In this document: in pieces, positions 16,030 to 25,713 of the stretch
How the letters are laid out: each line of letters opens with the position of its first letter
Numbering within the stretch: the first letter of the stretch is position 1
Assembly: GCA_024640845.1 (NCBI GenBank)
Contig: JAHEEE010000041.1
Coordinates: 1-35,077, forward strand
Reading direction: 5' to 3'
DNA: 35,077 nucleotides
Origin: Myxococcales bacterium
GTDB lineage: Bacteria > Myxococcota_A > Polyangia > Polyangiales > Houyiibacteriaceae
Position numbers and translations under genes: made by a program
The notes under the pieces: generated by a model
Told to the model about the DNA's origin: nothing
The model's input: only the letters and a program-made list of their open reading frames with translations
Database searches by the model: none

Positions 16030-16068
16030 GAGGTGGTTATTGCCCTGTTCGGGACGGGTGTCTAACTA

Positions 16069-16096
16069 TTGACTGGGGCGTCATCGTGCTTAGTTT
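16069..16096 (+). promoter_or_regulatory. Sigma-70-like promoter close to clpB start
   Basis: TTGACT (16069-16074) and TAGTTT (16091-16096) are 16 bp apart. The -10 ends only eight bases before the clpB ATG at 16105, so a transcript from it would be leaderless or nearly so. No heat-shock (sigma-32) style CCCCAT-type -10 was noticed in the 75-bp gap. Confidence 0.4.
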
Positions 16097-16104
16097 AGGC
16101 TGCC

Positions 16105-18711
16105 ATGCGACTCGACAGACTCACGACCAAAACGCGCGAGGCACTACTCGCGGCCCAGCAAAACGCAGCCGATCGAGGCAACCCGGAGGTCTACCCCGAG
16201 CATTTGCTGCTCGACCTTCTGGCCCAAGCGGGTGGGCTCGGACCCGCGATCCTCGAGAAAGCCGGGGCCGACCTCCAAGGGCTGATTCGGGCACTCGGCG
16301 CGGTGCTCGACCGTATGCCCAAAGTGGCTGGCGGGGCGCAGCCCGATCTGTCCTCGCGCCTTCGCGAGCTCCTGAACAAAGCATGGAAGGAAACCGAGGC
16401 GTTCAAGGACGAGTACACGTCGGCGGAGCACGTGCTCCTGGCCGCCTACTCGGACAAACAGCTCGCGAAGGCCCTCGAAGCGCAGGGCGTCGACAGGAAT
16501 AAGCTGTTCGACGCGGTGCAGGAAGTGCGCGGAAGCCAGCGCGTGACCGACCCGGACCCGGAGGGTAAATTTCAGGCGCTCGAGAAGTATACGCGCGACC
16601 TCACCGAGGCGGCGCGGCAAGGCAAGACCGACCCGGTCATTGGCCGCGACGAGGAGATCCGTCGTGTGATGCAGGTGTTGTCACGCCGGACGAAGAACAA
16701 CCCCGTGCTGATCGGGGAGCCGGGCGTCGGAAAGACGGCGATCGCCGAGGGCATTGCTCACCGAATCGTGCAGGGCGATGTGCCGGAGGGACTCAAGAAC
16801 AAGAAGTTCCTCGCACTCGATCTCGGGGCGATGGTCGCGGGCTCGAAGTACCGAGGCGAATTCGAAGAGCGGCTGAAGGCCGTCCTCCAGGAAATCGAAG
16901 ACGCCAAGGGCGAGATTATTCTATTCATCGATGAGCTCCACACTCTCGTGGGGGCGGGAGCGGCCGAAGGATCGATGGACGCAAGCAACATGCTCAAGCC
17001 CGCGCTGGCACGAGGTGAGCTTCGTTGCGTCGGCGCGACCACGCTCGACGAGTATCGCAAGCACATCGAAAAGGACGCGGCTCTCGCGCGGCGCTTCCAG
17101 CCAGTCTTTGCTGGCGAACCATCGGTGGCCGACACGATCGGAATCTTGCGCGGCCTCAAGGAGCGATACGAAATTCACCACGGCATTCGCATCCAAGACT
17201 CCGCCATCGTCGCCGCCGCTACATTGAGCCAGCGGTACATCACGGATCGCTTCTTGCCGGACAAGGCGATCGACTTGGTCGACGAGGCGGCGTCACGATT
17301 GAAAATGGAGATCGATTCGTTGCCCGCGCCGATCGATACCGTGGAGCGCAAGGTGACGCAGCTGGAGATCGAGCGCGAAGCGCTCAAGAAGGAAACCGAT
17401 GACGCGAGCAAGAAGCGTCTCGTCACTCTCGAGCAAGAGCTCTCTGATCTGCAAGAGCAGCGGGACGCGATGCGTGCCCAGTGGCTCCGCGAGAAAGAGC
17501 TGATCGCGGAGATTCGCGAGAAGAAGGAGCTGGTCGAAAGCCTGCGGCTCGACCTCGAGCGCGCCGAGCGAACGACTGACTATGAAACCGCCGCCCGCCT
17601 GCAATACGGGGAGATCCCCGCGGCGGAAGCCTCAGTGACCCAGGCGCAACAAAAGCTTGCCGAAGTCCAGGAAAGCGCCTCGTTCCTGAAGGAAGAAGTT
17701 ACCGACGAAGACATCGCAGAAATCGTCTCGAAGTGGACCGGCGTGCCGGTGAGCAAGATGCTCGAAGGCGAGAAGGAAAAGCTCCTTCACATGGAGGAGC
17801 GCTTGCGCGCCCGCGTCATCGGTCAGGATGAAGCCGTCGTGGCGGTGTCGAACGCCGTCCGGCGTTCCCGGGCGGGGTTGAGCGAGCCCAATCGTCCCAT
17901 CGGATCGTTCCTATTCCTCGGTCCGACCGGCGTTGGAAAGACCGAGCTCGCGCGAGCGCTCGCCGAGTTTTTGTTCGACGACGACAAGGCGATGATTCGT
18001 CTCGACATGAGCGAGTACATGGAAAAACACGCCGTCGCCCGGTTGATTGGCGCGCCTCCAGGCTACGTTGGCTACGAAGAAGGCGGTCAGCTCACCGAGC
18101 CTGTGAGGCGTCGACCGTACTCGGTATTACTATTCGACGAGGTGGAGAAGGCGCACCCCGATGTGTGGAACGTGCTCCTGCAAGTGCTCGATGACGGCCG
18201 TCTGACGGACGGCCAAGGTCGCACGGTCGACTTCAAGAACGTCGTGATCATTCTCACGTCGAACGTCGGGTCGCATCACATCATGGCCCTCGACGACGAC
18301 GAAGCGATGCGCAAGGCCGTCATGGAAGATCTGCGCGATGCGTTCCGCCCGGAGTTCTTGAACCGACTAGACGAGACGATCATCTTCCACCGGCTGGATC
18401 GCGCGCAGCTTCGAAACATCGTCGACGTGCAGCTTCGGATCTTCGAAAAGAGAATCGGCGAGCGCGACATGCGACTTCAGATCACCGATGCCGCGAAGGA
18501 CTTTCTCGCCAACGTCGGGTACGACCCGGCCTATGGCGCCCGCCCACTCAAGCGCGCAATCCAGCGCTATCTCGAAAACGGGCTGGCGGAGGATATCCTC
18601 GCCGGGCGCTTCAGCGCGGGGGACACGATCTTGGTCGATGCCGGCGATGGAAAGCTCGTGTTTCGACGCGGCGGCGATACGGCGGACGCAGAGACCAGCG
18701 TCACGGCATAG
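16105..18711 (+). CDS. clpB: ATP-dependent chaperone ClpB
   Basis: 868 residues, normal for ClpB. Order: N-terminal Clp_N double repeat (1-145); first AAA+ domain with Walker A GEPGVGKT (204-211) and Walker [11 protein letters not shown]; a coiled-coil middle domain (about 400-540, rich in Glu/Lys/Arg/Leu), which marks ClpB rather than ClpA/ClpC; second AAA+ domain with GPTGVGKT (about 606-613) and [12 protein letters not shown]; and the C-terminal D2-small domain. No IGL/F ClpP-docking loop was noticed, as expected. It is a cytoplasmic hexamer that pulls proteins from aggregates together with DnaK/DnaJ; a dnaJ gene lies at the right edge of the window. No good ribosome-binding site precedes ATG 16105. 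Confidence 0.97.
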   Translation: MRLDRLTTKTREALLAAQQNAADRGNPEVYPEHLLLDLLAQAGGLGPAILEKAGADLQGLIRALGAVLDRMPKVAGGAQPDLSSRLRELLNKAWKETEAFKDEYTSAEHVLLAAYSDKQLAKALEAQGVDRNKLFDAVQEVRGSQRVTDPDPEGKFQALEKYTRDLTEAARQGKTDPVIGRDEEIRRVMQVLSRRTKNNPVLIGEPGVGKTAIAEGIAHRIVQGDVPEGLKNKKFLALDLGAMVAGSKYRGEFEERLKAVLQEIEDAKGEIILFIDELHTLVGAGAAEGSMDASNMLKPALARGELRCVGATTLDEYRKHIEKDAALARRFQPVFAGEPSVADTIGILRGLKERYEIHHGIRIQDSAIVAAATLSQRYITDRFLPDKAIDLVDEAASRLKMEIDSLPAPIDTVERKVTQLEIEREALKKETDDASKKRLVTLEQELSDLQEQRDAMRAQWLREKELIAEIREKKELVESLRLDLERAERTTDYETAARLQYGEIPAAEASVTQAQQKLAEVQESASFLKEEVTDEDIAEIVSKWTGVPVSKMLEGEKEKLLHMEERLRARVIGQDEAVVAVSNAVRRSRAGLSEPNRPIGSFLFLGPTGVGKTELARALAEFLFDDDKAMIRLDMSEYMEKHAVARLIGAPPGYVGYEEGGQLTEPVRRRPYSVLLFDEVEKAHPDVWNVLLQVLDDGRLTDGQGRTVDFKNVVIILTSNVGSHHIMALDDDEAMRKAVMEDLRDAFRPEFLNRLDETIIFHRLDRAQLRNIVDVQLRIFEKRIGERDMRLQITDAAKDFLANVGYDPAYGARPLKRAIQRYLENGLAEDILAGRFSAGDTILVDAGDGKLVFRRGGDTADAETSVTA

Positions 18712-18856
18712 GACTTGGAGCGAGCTCGCGCCACAATCTCGATAAGCGAGCAATTCCAGATGTTTAACAGGCGTCGGCACATGAAACCTCGGCCTCCTTG
18801 CACGCCCCGGTACACTGTGTAAGCCTCGGGGGCTCTTGAAGGGAGTAGAAGCGTTC

Positions 18857-19084
18857 ATGGTCGAGACCGTACAGTGCAAACCAATCGAAGTTCACGTGGG
18901 TGAGCGTGGGCTCGAGCGCGCGGTCAAACACCTCAAGCGCAAGATGGCGACCGAGGGCATCCTCCGCGAGCTCAAGCGGCGCCGTCACTACATGAAGCCC
19001 TCCATCAAGAAGCGTAAGAAGGCTGCCGAGGCCGCTCGACGTCGCCGTAAGCGTGTCCGCATGGTCAGCGAGCGTCCGTACTAG
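18857..19084 (+). CDS. rpsU: 30S ribosomal protein S21
   Basis: 75 residues: MVETVQCKPIEVHVGERGLERAVKHL then a strongly basic C-terminal helix (KPSIKKRKKAAEAARRRRKR), typical of S21. It binds near the anti-Shine-Dalgarno end of 16S rRNA and takes part in initiation. The track to a TTG at 18836 adds seven codons, but ATG 18857 with GGGAG about 11 bases upstream and the usual S21 start are better. At 75 residues it is slightly longer than the 70-71 of E. coli. An intrinsic terminator follows at 19126. Confidence 0.95.
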   Translation: MVETVQCKPIEVHVGERGLERAVKHLKRKMATEGILRELKRRRHYMKPSIKKRKKAAEAARRRRKRVRMVSERPY

Positions 19085-19125
19085 GTACGCGAAAGCAACT
19101 TCATAGCCATGGGCCTTCGCCCTCG

Positions 19126-19159
19126 AGCCGCCGGAGCTACTTCGGCGGCTTTTCTATTT
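19126..19159 (+). terminator. Intrinsic terminator of rpsU
   Basis: Stem AGCCGCCG (19126-19133) and CGGCGGCT (19143-19150) form eight perfect pairs around a nine-base loop, followed by TTTCTATTT, so U-rich on the plus strand. It lies 42 bp past the rpsU stop. The stem and loop overlap the last codons and the TAG stop (19137-19139) of the converging phosphofructokinase gene. On the minus strand no U-run follows, so it should act for rpsU only. Confidence 0.88.
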
Positions 19160-20483
19160 CGGGCTCGCGGCGCCTGCCTGGGCTCCATGCAAACCACCTT
19201 CCGGTTTGCGCTTCGAGGAAGCGCGCAAGCCGGTGGAAATCGCTTCCGGATTCGATCAAGCGCACTTCGGTATGAAGCGTCTGCGGGTTGATCAACCTCG
19301 AGAACTCGACGTAGTGGAGCTGGAGTTGGCCGCTGACGCTCACCATGTGTCCGTCGAGACCTTCCTCGATGAGAGCGCGGTACGCGCCGATGCCGAGTTG
19401 ACTTCCAAGCATCACGTCGAAAGCGTGCGGTGGTGCGCATCGCGACTCGTAGCCGAGTTGGATATGACGAACTTTCTTGCGCCGCCCCGTCCTTTCTTCG
19501 TAGCGCGTCTGCACACGATCGCTCACCACCTTGGCCAAGTCGAACGCGCTCAGGCGGATGTGTCCGTGTTCGTCGCGCGGCATTCTCACCACGGAATTGT
19601 CGGGCAAAAGCTCCGCAAGCCCCTCCGCGAGGACGACAGTCCCGTAGAACTGGTCGCGCCGCTCGCGTTCCAGCATCACGTCGACGATCCGGTCGACGAG
19701 CGCGGTCACGGAGAGGCGAAGCTCGGTAGTCGACTCGCCGGTAATCGGGTCGACGTGCGTTTCCTCGATCGCTAGATCGTCACGTACGTCTTCGGTGGAG
19801 AGGACCATGCTGGCTTCGCCGGCAATGGCGACACCGTAGGAAAGCCAGCCGGCCTTTCGACCCATCGTCTCGACGATGAAGTAGCTGCTCGTGGCGATGC
19901 AGTCGGCGCGAAGATTCAAGAGCTCTTTGGCCATCACGTCGACTGCAGTGAAAAAGCCAAACGTGAAGTCGATGCCGCGGTAGTCATTGTCGATCGTCTT
20001 TGGCAAGTGCACGACGCGAATGCGGTCTTTTTCTAGGACGTGGTGCCGCTGATATTCGTAGAAGAAGTTCGCGGTCTTGAGGGTGTCGTCTCCGCCTATG
20101 GAGATCAGCGCGTCGACCTCGAGATCAGAGAGAGCGTGGTGAATTCGGGCCAGGCGTTCGGTCTTTTCTGGATCGAGTAGGTCGGCGGGGGTCTTGATGG
20201 TTGCGCCGGGGTTCACGCGCGCGGTTCCGATGATGATCCCACGGCTGTTCCGGAGCCCTCGGATGTCCGTCGGAGCCAGGATTCGATAGTGCTCCGACTC
20301 GACGATCGGATGGTGGACAGGATCATATTCTTGAAGATTGGTGTAGCCGTGAAAGATGCCGAGTACTTCGATCCCCGCCTCGAGAAACGAGGTGGTGACC
20401 GCGGCGATTACGGCGTTGGCGGCGGGCGCGGGGCCCCCGGAAAATACGATGGCAACTCGGCGTGCGGACTTCACCTCGCGCAC
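19137..20483 (-). CDS. Phosphofructokinase, probably pyrophosphate-dependent
   Basis: 448 residues of the PfkA superfamily. The two residues that separate donors both point to pyrophosphate: GGDD at 130-133 (Asp where ATP enzymes have Gly) and PKTIDND at 161-167 (Lys where ATP enzymes have Gly, PGTIDND). Other marks are SGGPAPAANAVI near the start, the MGRKAGW segment and LGYESRCAPPHAFD near the C-terminus. It interconverts fructose 6-phosphate and fructose 1,6-bisphosphate, reversibly with PPi, so it can serve glycolysis and gluconeogenesis. Start GTG at 20483 is used; an in-frame GTG at 20474 is possible. It is divergent from the MaoC gene over 63 bp. Confidence 0.9.
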   Translation of the reverse strand: MREVKSARRVAIVFSGGPAPAANAVIAAVTTSFLEAGIEVLGIFHGYTNLQEYDPVHHPIVESEHYRILAPTDIRGLRNSRGIIIGTARVNPGATIKTPADLLDPEKTERLARIHHALSDLEVDALISIGGDDTLKTANFFYEYQRHHVLEKDRIRVVHLPKTIDNDYRGIDFTFGFFTAVDVMAKELLNLRADCIATSSYFIVETMGRKAGWLSYGVAIAGEASMVLSTEDVRDDLAIEETHVDPITGESTTELRLSVTALVDRIVDVMLERERRDQFYGTVVLAEGLAELLPDNSVVRMPRDEHGHIRLSAFDLAKVVSDRVQTRYEERTGRRKKVRHIQLGYESRCAPPHAFDVMLGSQLGIGAYRALIEEGLDGHMVSVSGQLQLHYVEFSRLINPQTLHTEVRLIESGSDFHRLARFLEAQTGRWFAWSPGRRREPEIEKPPK

Positions 20484-20546
20484 TGTATGATGGAGGGCGC
20501 CGGATTGCCATCCTCGACGACAGGCGCTCTACTCGGCCGAAGCGCC

Positions 20547-21386
20547 ATGGGGATCGACAAAGATAGCTTGGGCTACGAGACACCGGCCATCGAGTTCGGG
20601 TACATGTGGCGCGACACGGTGATGTATGCGCTCGGAGTGGGCGCCACACCAGACGCGGAGCTCGACTTCCTCTACGAAGGTCGGGGCCCGCAAGTGCTGC
20701 CAACCTTTTGCACGATTCCCACGTTCGCGGCGTTCGACTCGCTCGTCGATCGGATCGGGTGCGACCGTAGCGGGATGGTTCACCACAGCCAGGAGATGAA
20801 TCTCTTCAAACCGCTTCAGCCGAGCGGCGTCCTGAAGGTCGTGGGTCGCGTCGACGGGCTGTACGATCTGAAGCGGATGGCGATGGCCGTGTTCGTCATC
20901 GACGCATACGACCAGGAAGGCGACCTGATCGCCCGTGGGGAGGTGACGCTCCTGCTGCTCAAAGACGGCGGCTTCGGCGGAGAGCGACCACCGCGGATTC
21001 CCCGCGCGCCCGCCCCTGACCGCGACCCGGATTTCGAGACGCGCGAGCGGGTCGCGCGGAGCCAGGCCTTACTTTATCGCTTGAGTGGGGATTACAACCC
21101 CCTCCACGCCGATCCCGCGTTCGCTGCCAAGGTGGGCTTCGACAGGCCCATTCTTCATGGGCTCTGCACCTTCGGATACGCGGGTCGCGCGCTGGTTGCC
21201 CATGCATGTGCAGGCGACCCGACGCGACTGTCGAGGTTTCGCGGGCAGTTTGCCAACCCGGTTTTTCCCGGAGACACGTTGGTCGTGCGTGGCTGGCGCG
21301 AAGAAGGACGCACGGCGGTGACGGTGACCACGGAGGAACGCCCGGCGGAGCTATGCCTGGCCAACGCCTACGCCGTGATACGCTGA
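20547..21386 (+). CDS. MaoC-like (R)-specific enoyl-CoA hydratase 2
   Basis: 279 residues with two hot-dog folds. The C-terminal one holds the hydratase-2 motif YRLSGDYNPLHADP with catalytic Asp182 and His187, followed by FDRPILHGLCTFGY. The N-terminal one starts with the usual SRDTxxYALGVG-like WRDTVMYALGVG. The closest known types are eukaryotic multifunctional-enzyme-2 hydratase and bacterial 3-alpha,7-alpha,12-alpha-trihydroxycholest-24-enoyl-CoA hydratase homologues, acting on 2-enoyl-CoA in fatty acid or sterol side-chain breakdown. ATG 20547 gives the full domain; the upstream frame overlaps pfk. The RND adaptor gene starts 56 bp downstream. Confidence 0.9.
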   Translation: MGIDKDSLGYETPAIEFGYMWRDTVMYALGVGATPDAELDFLYEGRGPQVLPTFCTIPTFAAFDSLVDRIGCDRSGMVHHSQEMNLFKPLQPSGVLKVVGRVDGLYDLKRMAMAVFVIDAYDQEGDLIARGEVTLLLLKDGGFGGERPPRIPRAPAPDRDPDFETRERVARSQALLYRLSGDYNPLHADPAFAAKVGFDRPILHGLCTFGYAGRALVAHACAGDPTRLSRFRGQFANPVFPGDTLVVRGWREEGRTAVTVTTEERPAELCLANAYAVIR

Positions 21387-21442
21387 GCGGCCCGGGAGGT
21401 CTGCTTGCCCTCCGTGAGGTTCACACCCAGATCTTCGTGCTG

Positions 21443-22522
21443 ATGCGTTCCCTGGCGACATGGTTGCTCCTCGCGCCGATCATTGCGATGACCGGTTGCA
21501 CGGGGACGGCCCCCGCTGCCGTGCAGGCGCCTCCACCTCCGGTCCACACGGTGACGGTGAAGCTCGAGCCGGTCGTCCCGCAGTCGATCGCGACCGCTGA
21601 AATCCTCGCGAAGCGGCAAGCACATCTACGCTCGGAGACCGCGGGTCGGGTCGTGTCGGTGTTGGTCGAGGCGGGCGACCACGTGGCGGAAGGCCAAATT
21701 CTGCTACGACTGGATGTCGGGAAACCCGCCTCCGCTGCGCAAGCTGCGAGAGCCGCGGTGGAGCAAAGCGAGGCTCGCCTCAACCAGGCCGAACGAGAGC
21801 TCGTCCGGACACGGAAGCTCGTGAAGACTGGCGGCCTCCCCGAACAGCGGCTCGACGATGCACAGGACGCCTTGAGGCTCGCAGCGGCAGCACGCGAGGC
21901 AGCTCGGGCGGAGGCCCAATTGGCTCGCCGAGGGATCAGCGATGCGGTCGTTCGCGCGCCTTTCGACGGAACCGTCGTCGAACGAGCGGTCGAGCTCGGC
22001 GAGTATCTTTCCCCAGGGAGCCCTCTGCTCACACTCGCCGATACGAGCCTACTCAAGGCGCGGGTGCTCCTCGATCCGCGGGAAGCGCTCGATGTGTCGG
22101 TCGGCGCGCGTGCCACGGTTTTCGCTTATGCGCGTCCCGACGAAGAGTTCGGCGGCGTGGTGGTGCGAGTGGGTGAGGTCATCGACCCCGGGACCCGGCG
22201 ACTGCCCGTCGAGATCGAGCTAGATGACCACCGCGATCGGCTGCGACCAGGCTTGGTTGCCCGCTTCTCGGTTCAAACGGGCAAGTCGCGGGAAGTGATG
22301 CAAGTCCCGCTCGATGGCGTGTTCGAGCGCTTTGGAAGCCAACACGTATACGTGGTCGAGGATGGCCTTGCGAAGCGCCGACCCATCGTTCTCGGAGCGG
22401 TCCGGGCAGGCTACGCCGAGGTCGCTGAGGGCATCGAACCAGGTGACGTGGTGATCAGTAAAGGGGTTACCCGCGTGGTGGATGGCTCGGAAGTTCAAAT
22501 CGTACCCGTCGACGAGCCATGA
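21443..22522 (+). CDS. RND efflux periplasmic adaptor (membrane fusion lipoprotein)
   Basis: 359 residues. Signal peptide with a lipobox-like MTGC (Cys19) and a proline-rich linker. Lipoyl halves are ETAGRVVSVLVEAGDHVAEGQ and VVRAPFDGTVVERAVELGEYLSPG, split by a coiled-coil hairpin (about 100-165, AQAARAAVEQSEARLNQ region). Beta-barrel and membrane-proximal domains follow (LDPREALDVSVG, then DGVFERFGSQHVYVV). It links an inner-membrane RND pump to an outer-membrane channel. Its stop overlaps the permease start by ATGA. The start is fixed by the signal peptide; the frame to 21206 is antisense shadow. Confidence 0.92.
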   Translation: MRSLATWLLLAPIIAMTGCTGTAPAAVQAPPPPVHTVTVKLEPVVPQSIATAEILAKRQAHLRSETAGRVVSVLVEAGDHVAEGQILLRLDVGKPASAAQAARAAVEQSEARLNQAERELVRTRKLVKTGGLPEQRLDDAQDALRLAAAAREAARAEAQLARRGISDAVVRAPFDGTVVERAVELGEYLSPGSPLLTLADTSLLKARVLLDPREALDVSVGARATVFAYARPDEEFGGVVVRVGEVIDPGTRRLPVEIELDDHRDRLRPGLVARFSVQTGKSREVMQVPLDGVFERFGSQHVYVVEDGLAKRRPIVLGAVRAGYAEVAEGIEPGDVVISKGVTRVVDGSEVQIVPVDEP

Positions 22523-25500
22523 GTATTCCCGCGTTCGCAGTTCGCCAACCCGTCCTCGTGAACCTCGTGGCGATCTCGATGGTGGTGGTCGGAGGGCTGG
22601 TACTTGGTGCGATGCATCGCGAGTCGCTGCCGACCATGCCTACGGGCTGGGGCTCGGTGACGACCGTCTACGTAGGCGCGTCCCCAGAGGAGATCGAACA
22701 GCTCGTCACGATTCCCGTCGAGAATGCAGTTGGAGATGTCGATAAGGTCGACGAGATTTGGAGCTCGTCGAAAGAAGGCATCTCGTACGTGAGCTTCAAG
22801 CTCGACTCCGACGTCGAGGACGTCACCAGCGCGATCATGGAGGTCTCCAACGAGATCAACCGGATCGACGACCTTCCGATCGACGCCGAGCGACCCGTGG
22901 TACGCGAGGTCAAGGTCGACTTCCCGACCATCAGCGTCGCGGTGCGCGGGGAGGTCCCCGAGGTCGTCTTGCGTCAGGTGGGCAAGGACCTCGCTGACCG
23001 AATCGAGCGCTTGCCAGGCGTTTCGGGCATCTGGCGCAACGGCATTCGAGATCGGGAATTCCGAGTCGAGGTCGTTCCGGATCGGCTTGCCGCCTACCAG
23101 CTTCCGCTGACGGCGGTGACGAGCGCCCTCCGACTTCGCGCATCGAACGTACCCGCCGGGACCACGAAGGGTGAGGGTGACGCGCGCCTCGTCCGCGGCA
23201 TGACGCGGGTGAACGACATCGAGGAGCTCGGTTCCGTCGTCATCCGACCGGACGCGCGCGGTGGATCCGTGCGCGTGGGCGACGTTGCCGATGTGCGGGA
23301 CACGTTCGCGGCCGGCGAGTTCAGCGGACGAGTCAACGCGGAACCGGCCATCGTTCTCACCGTTCGAAAGGAGGAGCAGGCCGACAGCGTTCGCATCAGC
23401 GAAGAGGTTCGCGCGCTGGTCGAGCGACTCGGGCCGACGCTCCCGGCCGGGGTCAGAATCGATCTCTTCGGCGACGCGGCGACCGAGGTCGAGCATTCAC
23501 TAGGCACGCTCTACGCCAATGCGGTTGTGGGGCTCGTGCTGGTGTTGTTGACACTCTGGGTGGCGGTTGGCGCACGAAATGCGACCATGGCGGCCATCGG
23601 CCTACCCGTGGCCTTGGCGGGCGCACTCATCGCGATGTCCGTGATGGAGATCACGATCAACATCATGTCCTTGCTCGCGCTGATCTTGTGCTTGGGGGTC
23701 GTGGTCGACGACGCGATCATCATCATCGAGAACATCTATCGACACATGGAAGAGGGGATGGCGCGGAGGAAGGCCGCCGTCATCGGCACACAAGAAGTAT
23801 TCTGGCCGGTGGTCGCGTCCACGCTGACGAGCTGGGCGGCCTTCCTGCCATTGCTATTGATGGAGGGGGTGCTCGGGGATTTCTTCGCGATCATTCCGAA
23901 GGTGGTCGTCGCCGCCCTCGCTGCCTCGCTGATCGAAGCCATGTTCGTTCTCCCGAGCCACATGGCGGATTTCGGCAAGCTCGGCGCTCTCAAAACGGAC
24001 GGGGCCGGTCCCCCGAGGACGCGGCTACAGAGATTCGGGGGGCGTGTTCTCGGCGTCTACGAGCGCGTGCTTCGGTGGTCGCTTCACCACCGCGGGTGGG
24101 TGGTACTGGCGACGTATGGAGTGTTCCTCGCGATGATTGCCCTGACATTCAAAGTGAAGGACGTCATCCTGTTTACCGAGGGCGACCCGGACATGTTCGA
24201 CGTTCGGGTGCACATGCCAACCGACGCCTCGAAAGAAGAAACCGAAGCGCTTCTTGCCAAGCTCGATGCGCGCATCCTCGCGCTCGGCAGCCCTGACATC
24301 GAGGCAACGGTCGCGGTGCGAGGCATGACGCGCACCGACATGGGCGTGCGAACGGGGGACCACTTGGGGAACGTGAGCGTGTTTGTCGTTCCAGCGACCG
24401 AAAGAAGTAGTCTCCACGCAGGGCGTGATTTGGTTACACGAGTCAGCCACCTCTACGACGACGTCGTCGGACCCGCCCGTCTCGAAATCGTCGAGGTCAG
24501 ACCGGGGCCCCCTCGAGGGGCGCCGGTCGCCGTGCGCATCCGCGGAAAGGATCACGAGCGACTCGTCGAGCTTGCCGAGCAAGTGCTCGCCGAGGTAAGG
24601 ACGACGCCGGGCACTCGCAACGCCAACCATGACCACGAGCTCGGCAAGCAGGAGCTCCAAATCAAAGTCGATGAGGAGCGCGCCGCACTTCATGGTCTCA
24701 CGCCCAACGCCGTCAGTGCCTGGCTGCGCAGCGCGTTCGGCGCAACACCCGTCGCAACGCTGCAGGAGGGCGACGATGAAATCGACATCGTGGTCCAACT
24801 GCGCGAAGACGCGCTGCGTGACCCGAGCCGAATCGCCTCTCTTCAGCTCATCGCACCGAGCGGCGATGAAGTCGCCATCGAGGACATCGCCGACGTTTCT
24901 CACGGCCGCGGTCCGGGGGTCATCAAGCGCTACCAACAAAAGCGGGTAGTCAGCGTCCTCTCCGGCATCGATGAAACCGTCACCAACAGCGGCGAGGTCA
25001 ACGAGAGGCTGCAGCGGCAGCTGGCTCAGGTCGAAGCCGCAAACCCGGACGTTCGGTTCGAGTATGGTGGGCAGTTCGAAGAGACTCAGGAATCGGTCGT
25101 GTCGCTGTTTCGCGCGTTCATCGTTGCCATGTTGCTGATTTACACGATTCTCGCCACGCAGTTCCAAAGCTTCTCACAGCCCACGGTCGTGATGGCAGCC
25201 ATCCCGCTTTCGCTGATCGGTGTGTGTGGTGGTTTCTTGTTGAGCACCACGCCGATCGGGCTGATCTCCCTGGTCGGTGTGGTCGGGCTCACCGGCATCG
25301 TCGTCAACGACTCGCTCGTCTTGGTCGACTTCATCAACAAGCGACGTTCGATCGGCATGGCGCTCGATGACGCGATCGTCGAAGCAGGCCTGTTGCGGGT
25401 GCGACCCATATTCCTGACCAGCATCACGACAATCGCGGGGCTCTTCCCGCTCTCTCTTGCCGTCGAGAGTTTGCCACACCTAGCGCCCATGGCTCAGGTC

Positions 25501-25674
25501 ATCGTGTACGGCTTGACCTTTTCGACGCTGCTGACGCTAGTCGTCGTGCCATGTTTGTACCGCCTGGACGTCGACCTTGCCGACCGCGCTGGGCGTTGGT
25601 TCGCGCCGGTCACGCGTTGGCTGACCGACCCGGGCGCGGCGGCGGCGGAGCCCGCAGACACCACCTCCGAGTAG
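22519..25674 (+). CDS. RND efflux permease (AcrB/HAE1-like superfamily)
   Basis: 1051 residues, normal for RND permeases. It begins MSIPAFAVRQPVLVNLVAI with the first membrane helix; two large periplasmic loops (about 35-330 and 550-860) and two clusters of helices follow, for 12 in all. Helix 4 contains LILCLGVVVDDAIIIIEN with the paired Asp residues of the proton relay, and helix 10-11 reads GVVGLTGIVVNDSLVLVDF. Substrate (drug, metal, lipid) cannot be told. Coupled to the adaptor by a four-base overlap. No TolC-type gene is present in this window. The C-terminus ends in a short Ala-rich tail. Confidence 0.95.
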   Translation: MSIPAFAVRQPVLVNLVAISMVVVGGLVLGAMHRESLPTMPTGWGSVTTVYVGASPEEIEQLVTIPVENAVGDVDKVDEIWSSSKEGISYVSFKLDSDVEDVTSAIMEVSNEINRIDDLPIDAERPVVREVKVDFPTISVAVRGEVPEVVLRQVGKDLADRIERLPGVSGIWRNGIRDREFRVEVVPDRLAAYQLPLTAVTSALRLRASNVPAGTTKGEGDARLVRGMTRVNDIEELGSVVIRPDARGGSVRVGDVADVRDTFAAGEFSGRVNAEPAIVLTVRKEEQADSVRISEEVRALVERLGPTLPAGVRIDLFGDAATEVEHSLGTLYANAVVGLVLVLLTLWVAVGARNATMAAIGLPVALAGALIAMSVMEITINIMSLLALILCLGVVVDDAIIIIENIYRHMEEGMARRKAAVIGTQEVFWPVVASTLTSWAAFLPLLLMEGVLGDFFAIIPKVVVAALAASLIEAMFVLPSHMADFGKLGALKTDGAGPPRTRLQRFGGRVLGVYERVLRWSLHHRGWVVLATYGVFLAMIALTFKVKDVILFTEGDPDMFDVRVHMPTDASKEETEALLAKLDARILALGSPDIEATVAVRGMTRTDMGVRTGDHLGNVSVFVVPATERSSLHAGRDLVTRVSHLYDDVVGPARLEIVEVRPGPPRGAPVAVRIRGKDHERLVELAEQVLAEVRTTPGTRNANHDHELGKQELQIKVDEERAALHGLTPNAVSAWLRSAFGATPVATLQEGDDEIDIVVQLREDALRDPSRIASLQLIAPSGDEVAIEDIADVSHGRGPGVIKRYQQKRVVSVLSGIDETVTNSGEVNERLQRQLAQVEAANPDVRFEYGGQFEETQESVVSLFRAFIVAMLLIYTILATQFQSFSQPTVVMAAIPLSLIGVCGGFLLSTTPIGLISLVGVVGLTGIVVNDSLVLVDFINKRRSIGMALDDAIVEAGLLRVRPIFLTSITTIAGLFPLSLAVESLPHLAPMAQVIVYGLTFSTLLTLVVVPCLYRLDVDLADRAGRWFAPVTRWLTDPGAAAAEPADTTSE

Positions 25675-25713
25675 CGCGTGGCAGCCCCGCCTGGGAGCTG
25701 CTAGGCGCAGAGG

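Noticed and set aside
18712-18856. Promoter for rpsU
   Set aside because: TTGCAC and TACACT occur, but their spacing is too short; no pair could be supported.
24025-25167. 380-codon frame antisense to the RND permease
   Set aside because: It is the mirror frame of a well-recognised gene and shows no domain.
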